Source of the DNA: Tabrizicola aquatica
GTDB taxonomy: Bacteria > Pseudomonadota > Alphaproteobacteria > Rhodobacterales > Rhodobacteraceae
Direction: 5' to 3'
DNA length: 64,000 nucleotides
Assembly (NCBI RefSeq): GCF_002900975.1
Contig: NZ_PJON01000001.1
Coordinates: forward strand, 1,364,001 to 1,428,000
Shown here: positions 56,457 through 64,000 of the stretch, in pieces
Layout: each line of letters starts with the position of its first letter
Position numbering within the stretch: position 1 is the stretch's first letter
Notes under the pieces: model-generated
Databases searched by the model: none
What the model saw: only the letters and a program-made list of their open reading frames with translations
What the model was told of the DNA's origin: nothing
Position numbers and translations under genes: made by a program

Positions 56457-57431
56457 TCACTTGGCCAGGCCGATCTTGGTCAGCACCGTGCGGAAGGTCT
56501 CCTGCTCGGCCTTGAAATAGGCCCCGGCCTCGTCCAGCGCATAGAACTGGCCCAGCTGCATGTTGGCCTTCAGGCCATCCTGCCAGGTCTGCGTCTCGGT
56601 CGCCTTGCGGAATTTGTCGGCCCACCAGGCCGCCACCGCCGGGTCAAGCCCCGCCGGCCCCGCCACGCCCCAGAACTGGGTATAGACCACGTCCACGCCC
56701 TGCTCCTTGGCGGTCGGCACATTGGCCAGGGCTTCCTCGCTGCGCCGCACTTCGGACAGGATCGCCAGCGGCTTCGCCGTGCCGGCCGCGATCTGCTCCA
56801 TCCCCTCGGCCAGGGTGGCAAAGTGCAGCTCCACATTCCCGCCCAGGAAGGTCGCCCGCGCCGCACCCCCGCTTTCATGCGGGATATAGGTCAGCGTGAT
56901 CCCCGCCGCCGTCTCGATCAGCCCGGTCGCGATGTGGTCGTTGCCGCCCGAGGCCCCGCCCGCAACCCGCACCCGGCCCGGCTCGGCCGTCGCCGCCGTG
57001 ACCATGTCGGTCAGGCTGCCCCAGGGACTGTCCGGCGTGGTCAGCAGCATCAGCTCGGACTGGATGAACCCGGCAATCGGCGTCACCTGATCCACGACCG
57101 AGGGTGTGCCCTGCACGATCGGCGTGGTAAAGACCGGCGAGGCCATGGTCAGCAGCGTGTTCTCGTCCCCCGGCAGGCCCAGCACATGGTTATAGGCGTT
57201 GGAGTGCCCGGCCCCGCTGCGGTTCTGGATGACGATGGGGTTCTCGACGATCCCCTCCTCGTTCATGATCTGCGCGATGGTGCGCATGATCACGTCGGGC
57301 GATCCCCCCGCACCCGCCCCGACCGTGAACTCGATCGGTCCTTCCGGTGCCCGCATGTCCTGCGCCTGCGCCGTCACCGCGACGGCGGCCGCAAAGGCCA
57401 GCGTCCCGCAAAAACTCCACATCTTCGACAT
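56457..57431 (-). CDS. tctC: Tripartite tricarboxylate transporter receptor TctC (Bug family)
   Basis: This 324-residue periplasmic protein has a signal peptide (MSKMWSFCGTLAFAAAVAVTAQA). Mature motifs are IEFTVGAGAGGSPDVIMRTIAQIM, IVIQNRSGAGHSNAYNHV and VRVAGGASGGNDHIATGLIE. Bug receptors bind carboxylates (citrate, aromatic or nicotinic acids). The ligand is not readable, but the neighbouring 4,5-dihydroxyphthalate-decarboxylase-like gene hints at an aromatic or small acid. Confidence 0.93.
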   Translation of the reverse strand: MSKMWSFCGTLAFAAAVAVTAQAQDMRAPEGPIEFTVGAGAGGSPDVIMRTIAQIMNEEGIVENPIVIQNRSGAGHSNAYNHVLGLPGDENTLLTMASPVFTTPIVQGTPSVVDQVTPIAGFIQSELMLLTTPDSPWGSLTDMVTAATAEPGRVRVAGGASGGNDHIATGLIETAAGITLTYIPHESGGAARATFLGGNVELHFATLAEGMEQIAAGTAKPLAILSEVRRSEEALANVPTAKEQGVDVVYTQFWGVAGPAGLDPAVAAWWADKFRKATETQTWQDGLKANMQLGQFYALDEAGAYFKAEQETFRTVLTKIGLAK

Positions 57432-57494
57432 TGTCAGTCTCCTCCCAGAAACAAGGTCAAGTGTCTTTCCTGATTGCCGGCCGGGCCCTCCTCC

Positions 57495-58481
57495 TCAGGT
57501 GCTCAGCACGGATGGGTGAAACAGCTCTTCCGGCGCGACCAGACGCCCGGCCAGATGCTGTTCGACCGAATAGCGGCAGGCCGCTTCCAACTCGGCCCGG
57601 GCACCGCCAAAGCCATAGGGCCAATAGTCCGCGCCCATCGTGGCGCGGGTCCGCTCTAGACAGGCGTTCAGCCAAGGCAGGCTAAGCCGATTGGCCGAGC
57701 CTAGCCAGACATCGACCAACCGCCCCAGCGCCCGGTCGCGCGCCGCCGAAAAGGCCTGGAACAACAGGCCCGGCAGGTCCGGGTGCTGGTCGCACAAGCT
57801 GCGCCGCACCGCCACGACATGCATGATCGGGAAAAAGCCGGTGCGCCGGTGATAGTCCTGCTCGGCCGCTTCGAAATCCGGGATGATCCGCTCGATCCGC
57901 GGGTCGCCCGCCAGAAACGCCGCAGGCGGGTTCGGGGCCAAAAGCGCATCCACCTCGCCCGCAAACAACAGTTGCTGCAAGGTCTCGCCATCCTTGATCG
58001 GGGTGATCGACAGGTCCGGCGGCGGCTGCAACGCCAGCCGCTCGTGCCGAACGCCCTTGTCCAGCGCGCCCGTCCGCCAGCGGATCGCCTCGGCGGGAAC
58101 CCCGAACTCGTCCGACAGAAGCCCCCGCATCCACAGGGCCGCCGTCATCTGGTATTCCGGCACCCCGACCGCCCGCCCGGCCAGATCGGCCAGCGTCTCG
58201 ATCCCGCTGCCAGCGCGGCGGTAAAAGCCGTTGTGCCGGAAGGCCCGCGCCAGAAAGGCCGGGATCGCCAGATAGGAGTTGTCCCCCCGCGCGACCTGCA
58301 GGATATGGCTGGACAGCGACAACTCGGTCACGTCGAACCGGGCTTCCTGCACGGCGATGGGAAACAGCTGCGTGGTCGGCAGGATATGCGGCTCTACCGT
58401 GAAACCGGGCACCGGCACGTCGCCGTTCAGCACGGGCAGCGACCGGTCATGGTCCCAGGTCGCTACGGAAATCGTCACCAT
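57495..58481 (-). CDS. 4,5-dihydroxyphthalate-decarboxylase-like / solute-binding-fold protein
   Basis: This 328-residue protein has the pattern of Pht5-type decarboxylases: DVTELSLSSHILQVARGD, FLARAFRHNGFYRR, GRAVGVPEYQMTAALWMRGLL. Such proteins are often labelled as solute-binding proteins because they share that fold. It lacks a signal peptide, which favours a cytoplasmic enzyme. I chose the ATG at 58481, since the frame before it lacks family homology. It is the first gene of the minus-strand unit leading to TctCBA. Confidence 0.78.
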   Translation of the reverse strand: MVTISVATWDHDRSLPVLNGDVPVPGFTVEPHILPTTQLFPIAVQEARFDVTELSLSSHILQVARGDNSYLAIPAFLARAFRHNGFYRRAGSGIETLADLAGRAVGVPEYQMTAALWMRGLLSDEFGVPAEAIRWRTGALDKGVRHERLALQPPPDLSITPIKDGETLQQLLFAGEVDALLAPNPPAAFLAGDPRIERIIPDFEAAEQDYHRRTGFFPIMHVVAVRRSLCDQHPDLPGLLFQAFSAARDRALGRLVDVWLGSANRLSLPWLNACLERTRATMGADYWPYGFGGARAELEAACRYSVEQHLAGRLVAPEELFHPSVLST

Positions 58482-58601
58482 TGCGCCAGCCCCTCCCCCT
58501 TCGGCTGCACGACTATCTGCACCCCGCCCCCCGGGTGACAACTCGTTAATGTTGACAACTGCTTTGCGCATCCTGCAAACCAGACCAGCCGGATAGGGGG
58601 A

Positions 58602-59537
58602 ATGGGCATGGGCCGCACCAAGATCGTCGGGGCGCTTCCCCGCCTCCCGCTAGAGGTGCTGCGCTATGTCGTCCTGATCGCCGAGAAAGGCTCGACCCTG
58701 GCGGCGGCGCAGACGGTGAACCTCACCTCCTCCTCGCTCAGCCGGAAGATCGCGCTGCTGGAGCATGAGCTTGGCGTCGCCCTCTTCGAACGCCACTCAC
58801 GCGGGATGCGGCCCACAGACGCGGGCGAGTTGGTGATCGACGCCGCCCGCCAGATGCTGACCCGGATGGAGCGGCTGGCCAGCGACATCGACGACATCTG
58901 CGCGGTCGGGCGGGGGTCGGTGCGGCTTTATACCTCGCAGGCGCTGGTCGAACACATCGTCATGCCCCGTGTCCTGCAAATGGCGGCCGAGTTCCCCGAG
59001 GTGAAAATCGACCTGCAAGTCGCCGTCGGCCGGCAAGCGGAACGTGCTTTGCTGACGGACGGGGCCGATTTCGCCGTCATCATCACTGTGCCCACCCACC
59101 CCGACATCGAAATCGTGGCCGAGCGCAGCAACCGCGTTGTGGCCATCGTTGACCGGACCCACCCCTTCGCCGCGCGCGGCCGGATCAGCGCGGCCGAGCT
59201 GGTGACAACCCCCTTCGCCGCGCTGCCCGCCACCTATAACAGCCGCGTCGCCTTCAACAGCCTGGTGCCCGACAGCCTGCGCGACCTGCAACCGCAGATG
59301 ACAGCCAGTTCGACCGCCGCGCTGAAGGCCTATGCCTTGGCCGGCCTCGGCGCCGCGATCGTGCCCGAGTTGACGGTGCTGGCCGATGCCGCTTCGGGCG
59401 ATCTGGTGGTCCTTGCGCTGGAGGGGGCGGAAAAGACCGACACCCGGATGTGCCTTTGCCGCCGCCGTTCGCACATCATGGGCAGCGCGGCGCAACGGCT
59501 GATGGAGGAGTTTGCGCGGTCGTTTTCCACCACTTGA
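58602..59537 (+). CDS. LysR-type transcriptional regulator
   Basis: This 311-residue regulator has an N-terminal helix-turn-helix (VLRYVVLIAEKGSTLAAAQTVNLTSSSLSRKIALLEHELG, about 19-58) and a C-terminal co-inducer domain. It is divergent from the decarboxylase-like/TctCBA unit, the standard LysR arrangement, and probably activates it. An ATG at 58608 is an alternative start. The 120-bp gap has no obvious perfect T-N11-A site. Confidence 0.92.
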   Translation: MGMGRTKIVGALPRLPLEVLRYVVLIAEKGSTLAAAQTVNLTSSSLSRKIALLEHELGVALFERHSRGMRPTDAGELVIDAARQMLTRMERLASDIDDICAVGRGSVRLYTSQALVEHIVMPRVLQMAAEFPEVKIDLQVAVGRQAERALLTDGADFAVIITVPTHPDIEIVAERSNRVVAIVDRTHPFAARGRISAAELVTTPFAALPATYNSRVAFNSLVPDSLRDLQPQMTASSTAALKAYALAGLGAAIVPELTVLADAASGDLVVLALEGAEKTDTRMCLCRRRSHIMGSAAQRLMEEFARSFSTT

Positions 59538-59675
59538 TCCAGACAGATCCTGCAAAACAATCTCTGGCCCAAAAAAGACGCTTCACAAAATTCCGCTTCT
59601 CTATCAGACCGTTGTAGATTACCCTTCGCTCCTGGCAGTACCGGGCTATTTTCACAAATCCTACAAACAGGCCCA

Positions 59676-60398
59676 ATGGTGACCGAACCCGTCGTCCTGA
59701 TCCCCGGCTTCATGGCCGATGCGCGCAGCTTCATGCCGCAGCTTGTCGCGCTGGGAACCGCGCGGCCGGTGATCCTGCTGACCACCGCCCAGGGCGACAC
59801 GGTCGAACAGGTGGCCACCGCCGCCCTGCCCATCCTTCCCCCGCGCTTTGCCCTTGTCGGTCACGGCCTTGGCGGCAACATCGCGATCGAGATCCTGCGC
59901 AAGGCGCCGCAATCGGTCAGCCGCATCGCGCTTCTGTCCACCGACCCCCTGCCAGAACCCCCGCAACAGGCCGCCCGGGAAGAGGCGCTGATTGTCGCCG
60001 CCAAGACCGGCCGCATGGCCGATTGCATCGCGCAACTCCTGCCCGTCGCCGCCCTGCACGACGCCCCCTGGCGGGCCGAGGTGCTGGCGCTGGTCCAGGA
60101 CATGGCCGCGACCCTGGGGCCCGAGCAGTTCCAGCGCCAGCTTCGGATGATGCAGCGCCGCCCGGACCAGCAAAAGACCCTGCGCAAGGCCAATGTGCCG
60201 ACGCTGATCCTGTCCGGCGTCGGCGACAGCATCGTGCCCCGCCGTCGGGCGGAATTCCTGGCCGGGATGATGCCGCAGGGCTGTCTTGAGGTCATCGCCG
60301 AGGCCGGCCACCTGCCGCAACTGGAACAGCCCGAGGCCGTGACCCAGGCGCTGCAGACCTTCCTCGCCGGGCGGCTGCCGACCCTGATGCTCGGCTAA
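59676..60398 (+). CDS. Alpha/beta hydrolase-fold protein lacking the serine nucleophile
   Basis: This 240-residue protein has the hydrolase fold, with an acid in SGVGDSIVP and the His in EAGHLPQLEQP. The nucleophile elbow, however, reads VGHGLGG, with Gly64 (codon GGC) where Ser (AGC) is expected. It may be inactive, use another residue, or act as a binding protein. It lies just before the PHB genes, but no PHB lipase box is present. Confidence 0.85.
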   Translation: MVTEPVVLIPGFMADARSFMPQLVALGTARPVILLTTAQGDTVEQVATAALPILPPRFALVGHGLGGNIAIEILRKAPQSVSRIALLSTDPLPEPPQQAAREEALIVAAKTGRMADCIAQLLPVAALHDAPWRAEVLALVQDMAATLGPEQFQRQLRMMQRRPDQQKTLRKANVPTLILSGVGDSIVPRRRAEFLAGMMPQGCLEVIAEAGHLPQLEQPEAVTQALQTFLAGRLPTLMLG

Positions 60399-60474
60399 CC
60401 CTGCCAAAGCCCTTTCATGCACCCGTCGGCGCAACCCCCGCGAGGAGTGCACGACGTGCTTGACGAGCAGCCCG

Positions 60475-61740
60475 TTAGGCCGAGGCCAGCGCGATCTTCG
60501 CCTTCGGCTTGCCCGCCGCTTGATCCATGAAGTTCAGCACCAGTGGCCGGATGTTCAGGCGCCAGCTCTTGCCGGCAAAGATGCCGTAATGGCCCGCGCC
60601 CGGCTCCAGGTGATGGGCCTTCTTCGCATCCGACAACCCGGTCAGCAGGTTCAGCGCCGCGACGCACTGGCCGGGGGCCGAGATATCGTCATTCGCCCCT
60701 TCTACCGTCATCACCGAAACCTTGGTGATTGCGCTGAAATCGACCTTGCGGCCCGCGACCACGAATTCATTCCGCGCGATCTCGCGGTTCTTGAAGATCC
60801 GCTCGACCGTGGACAGGTAGAACTCGGCCGTCATGTCCATCACGGCCAGGTATTCGTCGTAGAACCGGTTGTGCGCATCGTGGTCCGACGCCTCGCCGCG
60901 CGCCACGCGGAAGATCTGCTCGGTAAAGGCCTTGCCGTGGCGTTCCGCATTCATGGTCATGAAGCTTTGCAGCTGCAACAGCCCCGGATAGACCAGCCGC
61001 CCCGCGCCCTTGTGCTTGAACCCGACGCGCTGGATTGCCCAATGCTCCAGCTGGCCCATGGTGACCCGGCGGCCGAAATCGGTGACCTCGGTCGCGGCGG
61101 CGTCCGGATCGACCGGCCCGCCGACCAGCACCAGGCTGCGCGGCTGCGCCTCGGGGTGTTCGGCGGCCAGATAGGCCGTCGCGGCCAGCGTCAGCGGCAC
61201 CGGCTGGCACACCGCGATCACGTTGGTCTCCGGCCCCAGTTCCTTGATGAACTCGGCCAGATACAGCGTGTAATCCTCGACGTCGAACTTGCCGGCGCTG
61301 ACCGGGATGTCGCGCGCATTGTGCCAGTCGGTCACATAGACATCGGCATCCGGCAGCAGCGAGGCCACGGTGGACCGCAACAGCGTGGCATAGTGCCCCG
61401 ACATCGGCGCCACCAGCAGCACCTTGCGCGCCATGGGCGAGCGGCGGCGGACAAAGAACTGCACCAGGTCGCCAAAGGGCTTCTGGATCACCGGCTTCAC
61501 ATCGACCAGGTGGTCCTGGCCATCCGGGCCGACGATCGACCGGATGCCCCAGTCGGGCTTGGCGATCATGCGGCCGAAGGTCCGCTCGGTCACTTCGCCC
61601 CAGGCGGCCATCATCGGCAGCATCGGGTTCATCGACATGGCGAAGGCAGGATAACTGGCAAAGGCCCTGGCCGAGGCGCCCAACCACTCATTCGTGTTGC
61701 GGGCGCTTTCCATCAGGTCATAGGTGAACATATACTTCAT
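60475..61740 (-). CDS. phaZ: Intracellular PHB depolymerase
   Basis: This 421-residue enzyme degrades stored poly-3-hydroxybutyrate. It has the PhaZ features SGHYATLLRSTVASLLPDADVYVTDWHNARDIP and a VIAVCQPVPLTLA elbow with nucleophile Cys178, as in the Ralstonia-type depolymerase. The C-terminal GAGHYGIFAGKSWR holds the His. It is divergent from phaC. I chose the ATG at 61740; an upstream in-frame ATG at 61815 is unlikely. Confidence 0.95.
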   Translation of the reverse strand: MKYMFTYDLMESARNTNEWLGASARAFASYPAFAMSMNPMLPMMAAWGEVTERTFGRMIAKPDWGIRSIVGPDGQDHLVDVKPVIQKPFGDLVQFFVRRRSPMARKVLLVAPMSGHYATLLRSTVASLLPDADVYVTDWHNARDIPVSAGKFDVEDYTLYLAEFIKELGPETNVIAVCQPVPLTLAATAYLAAEHPEAQPRSLVLVGGPVDPDAAATEVTDFGRRVTMGQLEHWAIQRVGFKHKGAGRLVYPGLLQLQSFMTMNAERHGKAFTEQIFRVARGEASDHDAHNRFYDEYLAVMDMTAEFYLSTVERIFKNREIARNEFVVAGRKVDFSAITKVSVMTVEGANDDISAPGQCVAALNLLTGLSDAKKAHHLEPGAGHYGIFAGKSWRLNIRPLVLNFMDQAAGKPKAKIALASA

Positions 61741-61801
61741 GGTGTCTCCTGACCCTCGCGGGCGAATTTCACACAGCGGGCTTGGAACGGGCGACGCAAT
61801 G

Positions 61802-61812
61802 CTGCATAGCGG
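61802..61812. promoter_or_regulatory. Degenerate PhaR-type site in the phaZ/phaC gap
   Basis: CTGC-ATA-GCGG differs by one base from CTGC-N3-GCAG. It sits in the 96-bp divergent gap, 24 bp before the phaC start. By analogy with the two perfect sites before the phasin gene it could be a weak PhaR site. Confidence 0.35.
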
Positions 61813-61836
61813 CAAGAATAGGGGGGAACCATTCGC

Positions 61837-63636
61837 ATGACAACAGAAGAGAAGCCCCCTGCCCTTGATGACGGCGAAGTGCGCCTTGCAAGGCTCAACG
61901 CTAACCTTGCAAAGGTTGACGAGTTGTCAAAGCGCCTCACGGCCGCGCTGACCCACCGCCGCACCGTCGACCCCGCGCTGCATGGCCCCGCGCCCGACGT
62001 CTACATGAAGGCCGCCGCCGCCTATCTGGCCGAGATGATGTCGAACCCCGCCAAGGTGGTCGAGCATCAGATCAACTACTGGGGCAAGACCCTGAAGCAT
62101 TATGTCGAGGCGCAACAGACCCTTGCCAAGGGCGAGTTCAAGGCCCCGCCCGATCCGAACCCCCGCGACCGGCGCTTTTCCAATCCGCTGTGGGAAACGC
62201 ATCCCTTCTTCAACTACCTCAAGCAGCAGTACCAGCTGAACGCCGAGGCGATCAGCACCGCGGTCGGCGACATGGACAACCTTGACCCCGCCGACCGCAA
62301 GCGGGTGGAGTACTTCACCAAGCAGATCGTCGACATGTTCAGCCCGACGAATTTCCTGGGCACCAACCCCGATGCGCTGGAAAAGGCGGTCGAGACCGAT
62401 GGCGAAAGCCTGGTCCAGGGGCTGGAGAATCTGGTCCGCGACATCGAATCGAACCACGGCGATCTCCTCGTCACGCTGGCCGACAAGGAAGCGTTCCACG
62501 TCGGGCAGAACATCGCCACCACCCCCGGCGCGGTCGTCTACCGCAACCGGATGATGGAGCTGATCCAGTACGAACCCACGACCGAAAAGGTCCACAAGAC
62601 CCCGCTCCTGATCTTCCCGCCGTGGATCAACAAGTTCTACATCATGGACCTGAAGCCGGCGAATTCGCTGATCAAGTGGATCGTGGACCAGGGATTCACG
62701 CTGTTCGTCGTCTCCTGGGTCAACCCCGATGCCAGCTATGCCGGGACCGCGATGGACGACTACATCCGCGACGGCTATCTGCGCGCCATGGCCGAGGTGC
62801 GGCGGATCACCGGCGAAAAGCAGATCAACGCCACCGGCTATTGCATCGCCGGCACCACGCTGGGCCTGACGCTGGCGCATCTGCAAAAGGCCGGCGACGA
62901 CAGCGTGAAGTCCGCGACCTTCTTCACCACGCTGACCGATTTCTCCGATCCCGGCGAAGTCGGCGTGTTCCTGAACGACGATTTCGTCGACGGGATCGAA
63001 CGCCAGACGCAGCAGGACGGGATCCTGTCCCGCTTCTTCATGTCGCGGACCTTCTCCTACCTGCGCTCGAACGACCTGATCTACACCCCCGCCATTAAGT
63101 CCTACATGCTGGGCGAGGCGCCGCCGGCCTTTGACCTCCTCTACTGGAACGGCGACGGCACCAACCTGCCCGCGAAGATGGCCGTCGAATACCTGCGTGG
63201 CCTCTGCCAGGGTGACGGCTTTGCCAAGGGCGAGTTCCAGGTGTTCGGCAATCCGGTCAGCCTTGCGGACGTGAAACTCCCGATCTGCGCCATCGCCTGC
63301 GAGACCGACCACATCGCCCACTGGAAGGGCAGCTTCAACGGCATCCGGCAGATGGGCTCCAGGGACAAGACCTTCATCCTGTCCGAAAGCGGCCACATCG
63401 CCGGGATCATCAACCCGCCCTCGAAGGACAAGTACGGCCACTACACCAACGACGCCCCCGTCGACGGCGCGCCCGAGGATTGGCTGAAGGCCGCGACCTT
63501 CCACAAGGGCAGCTGGTGGCCGCGCTGGGCCGACTGGCTGAAGGCCCGCTCCGGCCCCCTGATCAAGGCCCGCGTGCCAGGCGATTCGCTGGCCGCCGCG
63601 CCCGGAACCTATGTGGTGGCCCAGCCCGACAGCTGA
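61837..63636 (+). CDS. phaC: Class I poly-3-hydroxyalkanoate synthase
   Basis: This 599-residue enzyme polymerises 3-hydroxyacyl-CoA on the granule surface. The lipase-like box GYCIAG carries catalytic Cys336, with Asp491 in ETDHIAHW and His520 in ESGHIAGI. N-terminal PhaC_N domain covers about 95-270. The length is that of class I synthases, so no PhaE or PhaR subunit is needed. phaZ is divergent, and phaP follows 144 bp downstream. Confidence 0.97.
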   Translation: MTTEEKPPALDDGEVRLARLNANLAKVDELSKRLTAALTHRRTVDPALHGPAPDVYMKAAAAYLAEMMSNPAKVVEHQINYWGKTLKHYVEAQQTLAKGEFKAPPDPNPRDRRFSNPLWETHPFFNYLKQQYQLNAEAISTAVGDMDNLDPADRKRVEYFTKQIVDMFSPTNFLGTNPDALEKAVETDGESLVQGLENLVRDIESNHGDLLVTLADKEAFHVGQNIATTPGAVVYRNRMMELIQYEPTTEKVHKTPLLIFPPWINKFYIMDLKPANSLIKWIVDQGFTLFVVSWVNPDASYAGTAMDDYIRDGYLRAMAEVRRITGEKQINATGYCIAGTTLGLTLAHLQKAGDDSVKSATFFTTLTDFSDPGEVGVFLNDDFVDGIERQTQQDGILSRFFMSRTFSYLRSNDLIYTPAIKSYMLGEAPPAFDLLYWNGDGTNLPAKMAVEYLRGLCQGDGFAKGEFQVFGNPVSLADVKLPICAIACETDHIAHWKGSFNGIRQMGSRDKTFILSESGHIAGIINPPSKDKYGHYTNDAPVDGAPEDWLKAATFHKGSWWPRWADWLKARSGPLIKARVPGDSLAAAPGTYVVAQPDS

Positions 63637-63684
63637 CATTTCACCGGCTTTCCGCAAGGTTAACCGCCGCAACCGTCAGTTTTG

Positions 63685-63695
63685 CTGCACCGCAG
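63685..63695. promoter_or_regulatory. PhaR-type operator 1, CTGC-ACC-GCAG
   Basis: A perfect CTGC-N3-GCAG palindrome lies just upstream of the phasin promoter -35 box. This is the sequence type reported for PhaR binding in Rhodobacter. A second perfect copy is 27 bp downstream. Confidence 0.75.
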
Positions 63696-63703
63696 AATAA
63701 TAC

Positions 63704-63732
63704 TTGAAATGCTGCGCTGCAGCATCTATATC
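63704..63732 (+). promoter_or_regulatory. Putative sigma-70 promoter of phaP
   Basis: TTGAAA (63704-63709) and TATATC (63727-63732) are spaced 17 bp. The second PhaR-type palindrome fills the spacer, so repressor binding would block RNA polymerase directly. The start codon is 48 bp further on. Confidence 0.7.
63712..63722. promoter_or_regulatory. PhaR-type operator 2, CTGC-GCT-GCAG, inside the promoter
   Basis: A perfect CTGC-N3-GCAG palindrome between the -35 and -10 boxes; it is part of a longer 7-3-7 repeat ATGCTGC-N3-GCAGCAT. Together with operator 1 it forms a two-site array typical for PHB-responsive repression of phasin. Confidence 0.75.
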
Positions 63733-63780
63733 TCTGTCATGTCGAACCCGGCTGATACCCGGACATAACGGAGAATAGAA

Positions 63781-64000
63781 ATGACCAAGACCCCTGACTT
63801 CACCAAGGTCGTGCAGGACATGATGGCCTCCATTCCGGTTGACGCCTCGGCGTTCCAGAACGCCTTCAAGACCCAGGCCGCCTTCGCCGAGAAGTTCTCG
63901 AAAGTCGCGCTGGAAGCCGCCGAAAAGTCCACCGAGATCACCTCGAAGTGGGCCAAGGACTCCATCGCCAAGCTGTCGGACGTCTCCAAGGCCAAGACCG
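63781..64000 (+). CDS. phaP: Phasin, N-terminal part (cut by window end)
   Basis: The first 73 residues are visible: MTKTPDFTKVVQDMMASIPVDASAFQNAF..., then a long amphipathic helix KSTEITSKWAKDSIAKLSDVSKAK. This matches small phasins that coat PHB granules. A GGAG ribosome-binding site precedes the ATG. Position after phaC and two PhaR-type sites supports the call. The gene runs off the right edge, and phaR usually follows. Confidence 0.9.
   Translation, partial: MTKTPDFTKVVQDMMASIPVDASAFQNAFKTQAAFAEKFSKVALEAAEKSTEITSKWAKDSIAKLSDVSKAKT

Overview
The window looks like chromosomal DNA of an alphaproteobacterium of the Rhodobacteraceae (Rhodobacter/Paracoccus/Gemmobacter-like). The DNA is GC-rich with strong third-position GC. 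Gene content is typical of the family: a conserved Ala/Pro/Glu-rich protein, DUF2842 and DUF6524 proteins, adjacent dnaG and rpoD, nrdR-ribD, monomeric NADP-isocitrate dehydrogenase and a poly-3-hydroxybutyrate (PHB) locus. No rRNA, tRNA, CRISPR array, prophage or complete insertion sequence was seen. Almost all genes are ordinary chromosomal genes; one low-GC patch at about 35.4-37.0 kb looks acquired.

Layout. 0-10 kb: end of a glutathione-S-transferase-like gene, sdaA, an EamA exporter, thiamine pyrophosphokinase, a large low-complexity protein, purA, a methyltransferase, small membrane and VOC proteins, then a 420-bp non-coding stretch with a tandem repeat. 10-16 kb: secG, pyrG, a beta-barrel protein behind an AT-rich promoter with a palindrome, a META-domain protein, TerC, rlmJ, TerB. 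16-26 kb: a long plus-strand cluster with a polar amino-acid/polyamine ABC importer (ATPase, two periplasmic binding proteins, two permeases), two glutamine-synthetase-family ligases, a class-I glutamine amidotransferase and an FAD amine oxidase. This is the gene set of a gamma-glutamylated amine (putrescine-type) pathway. 26-35 kb: dnaG, rpoD, rhodanese, nrdR-ribD, gloA, thyX.

35-42 kb: a low-GC DUF262/HNH (GmrSD-like) gene lies 6 bp after thyX, followed by an orphan Phd/YefM-type antitoxin. Then come a triple peptidoglycan-binding-domain protein, an ArsC-like protein, a cold-shock protein and thrS. 42-50.5 kb (mostly minus): hydrolase, FAD oxidoreductase, ketopantoate-reductase-like protein, an oxalate-CoA-ligase-like enzyme, a nitrate/sulfonate/taurine-type ABC importer and an FCD-type GntR regulator. 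Opposite the regulator run a fumarylpyruvate-hydrolase-like gene, icd and a second FAH-family gene. The divergent gap carries a good FCD-GntR operator. 54.5-59.5 kb: a tripartite tricarboxylate transporter (TctABC) with a 4,5-dihydroxyphthalate-decarboxylase-like protein and a divergent LysR regulator. 43-59 kb together reads as a region for uptake and catabolism of organic acids.

59.6-64 kb: an alpha/beta hydrolase whose nucleophile position is Gly, then PHB depolymerase phaZ divergent from PHA synthase phaC, then the start of a phasin gene cut by the window end. The phasin promoter carries two CTGC-N3-GCAG palindromes, the type of site bound by PhaR in Rhodobacter. The most unusual signals are the DUF262/HNH insertion with its orphan antitoxin, a 25-codon micro-ORF made from a perfect 22-bp palindrome inside the ABC transporter operon, an inverted pair of repeat elements in front of dnaG, and the two-regulator organic-acid region.
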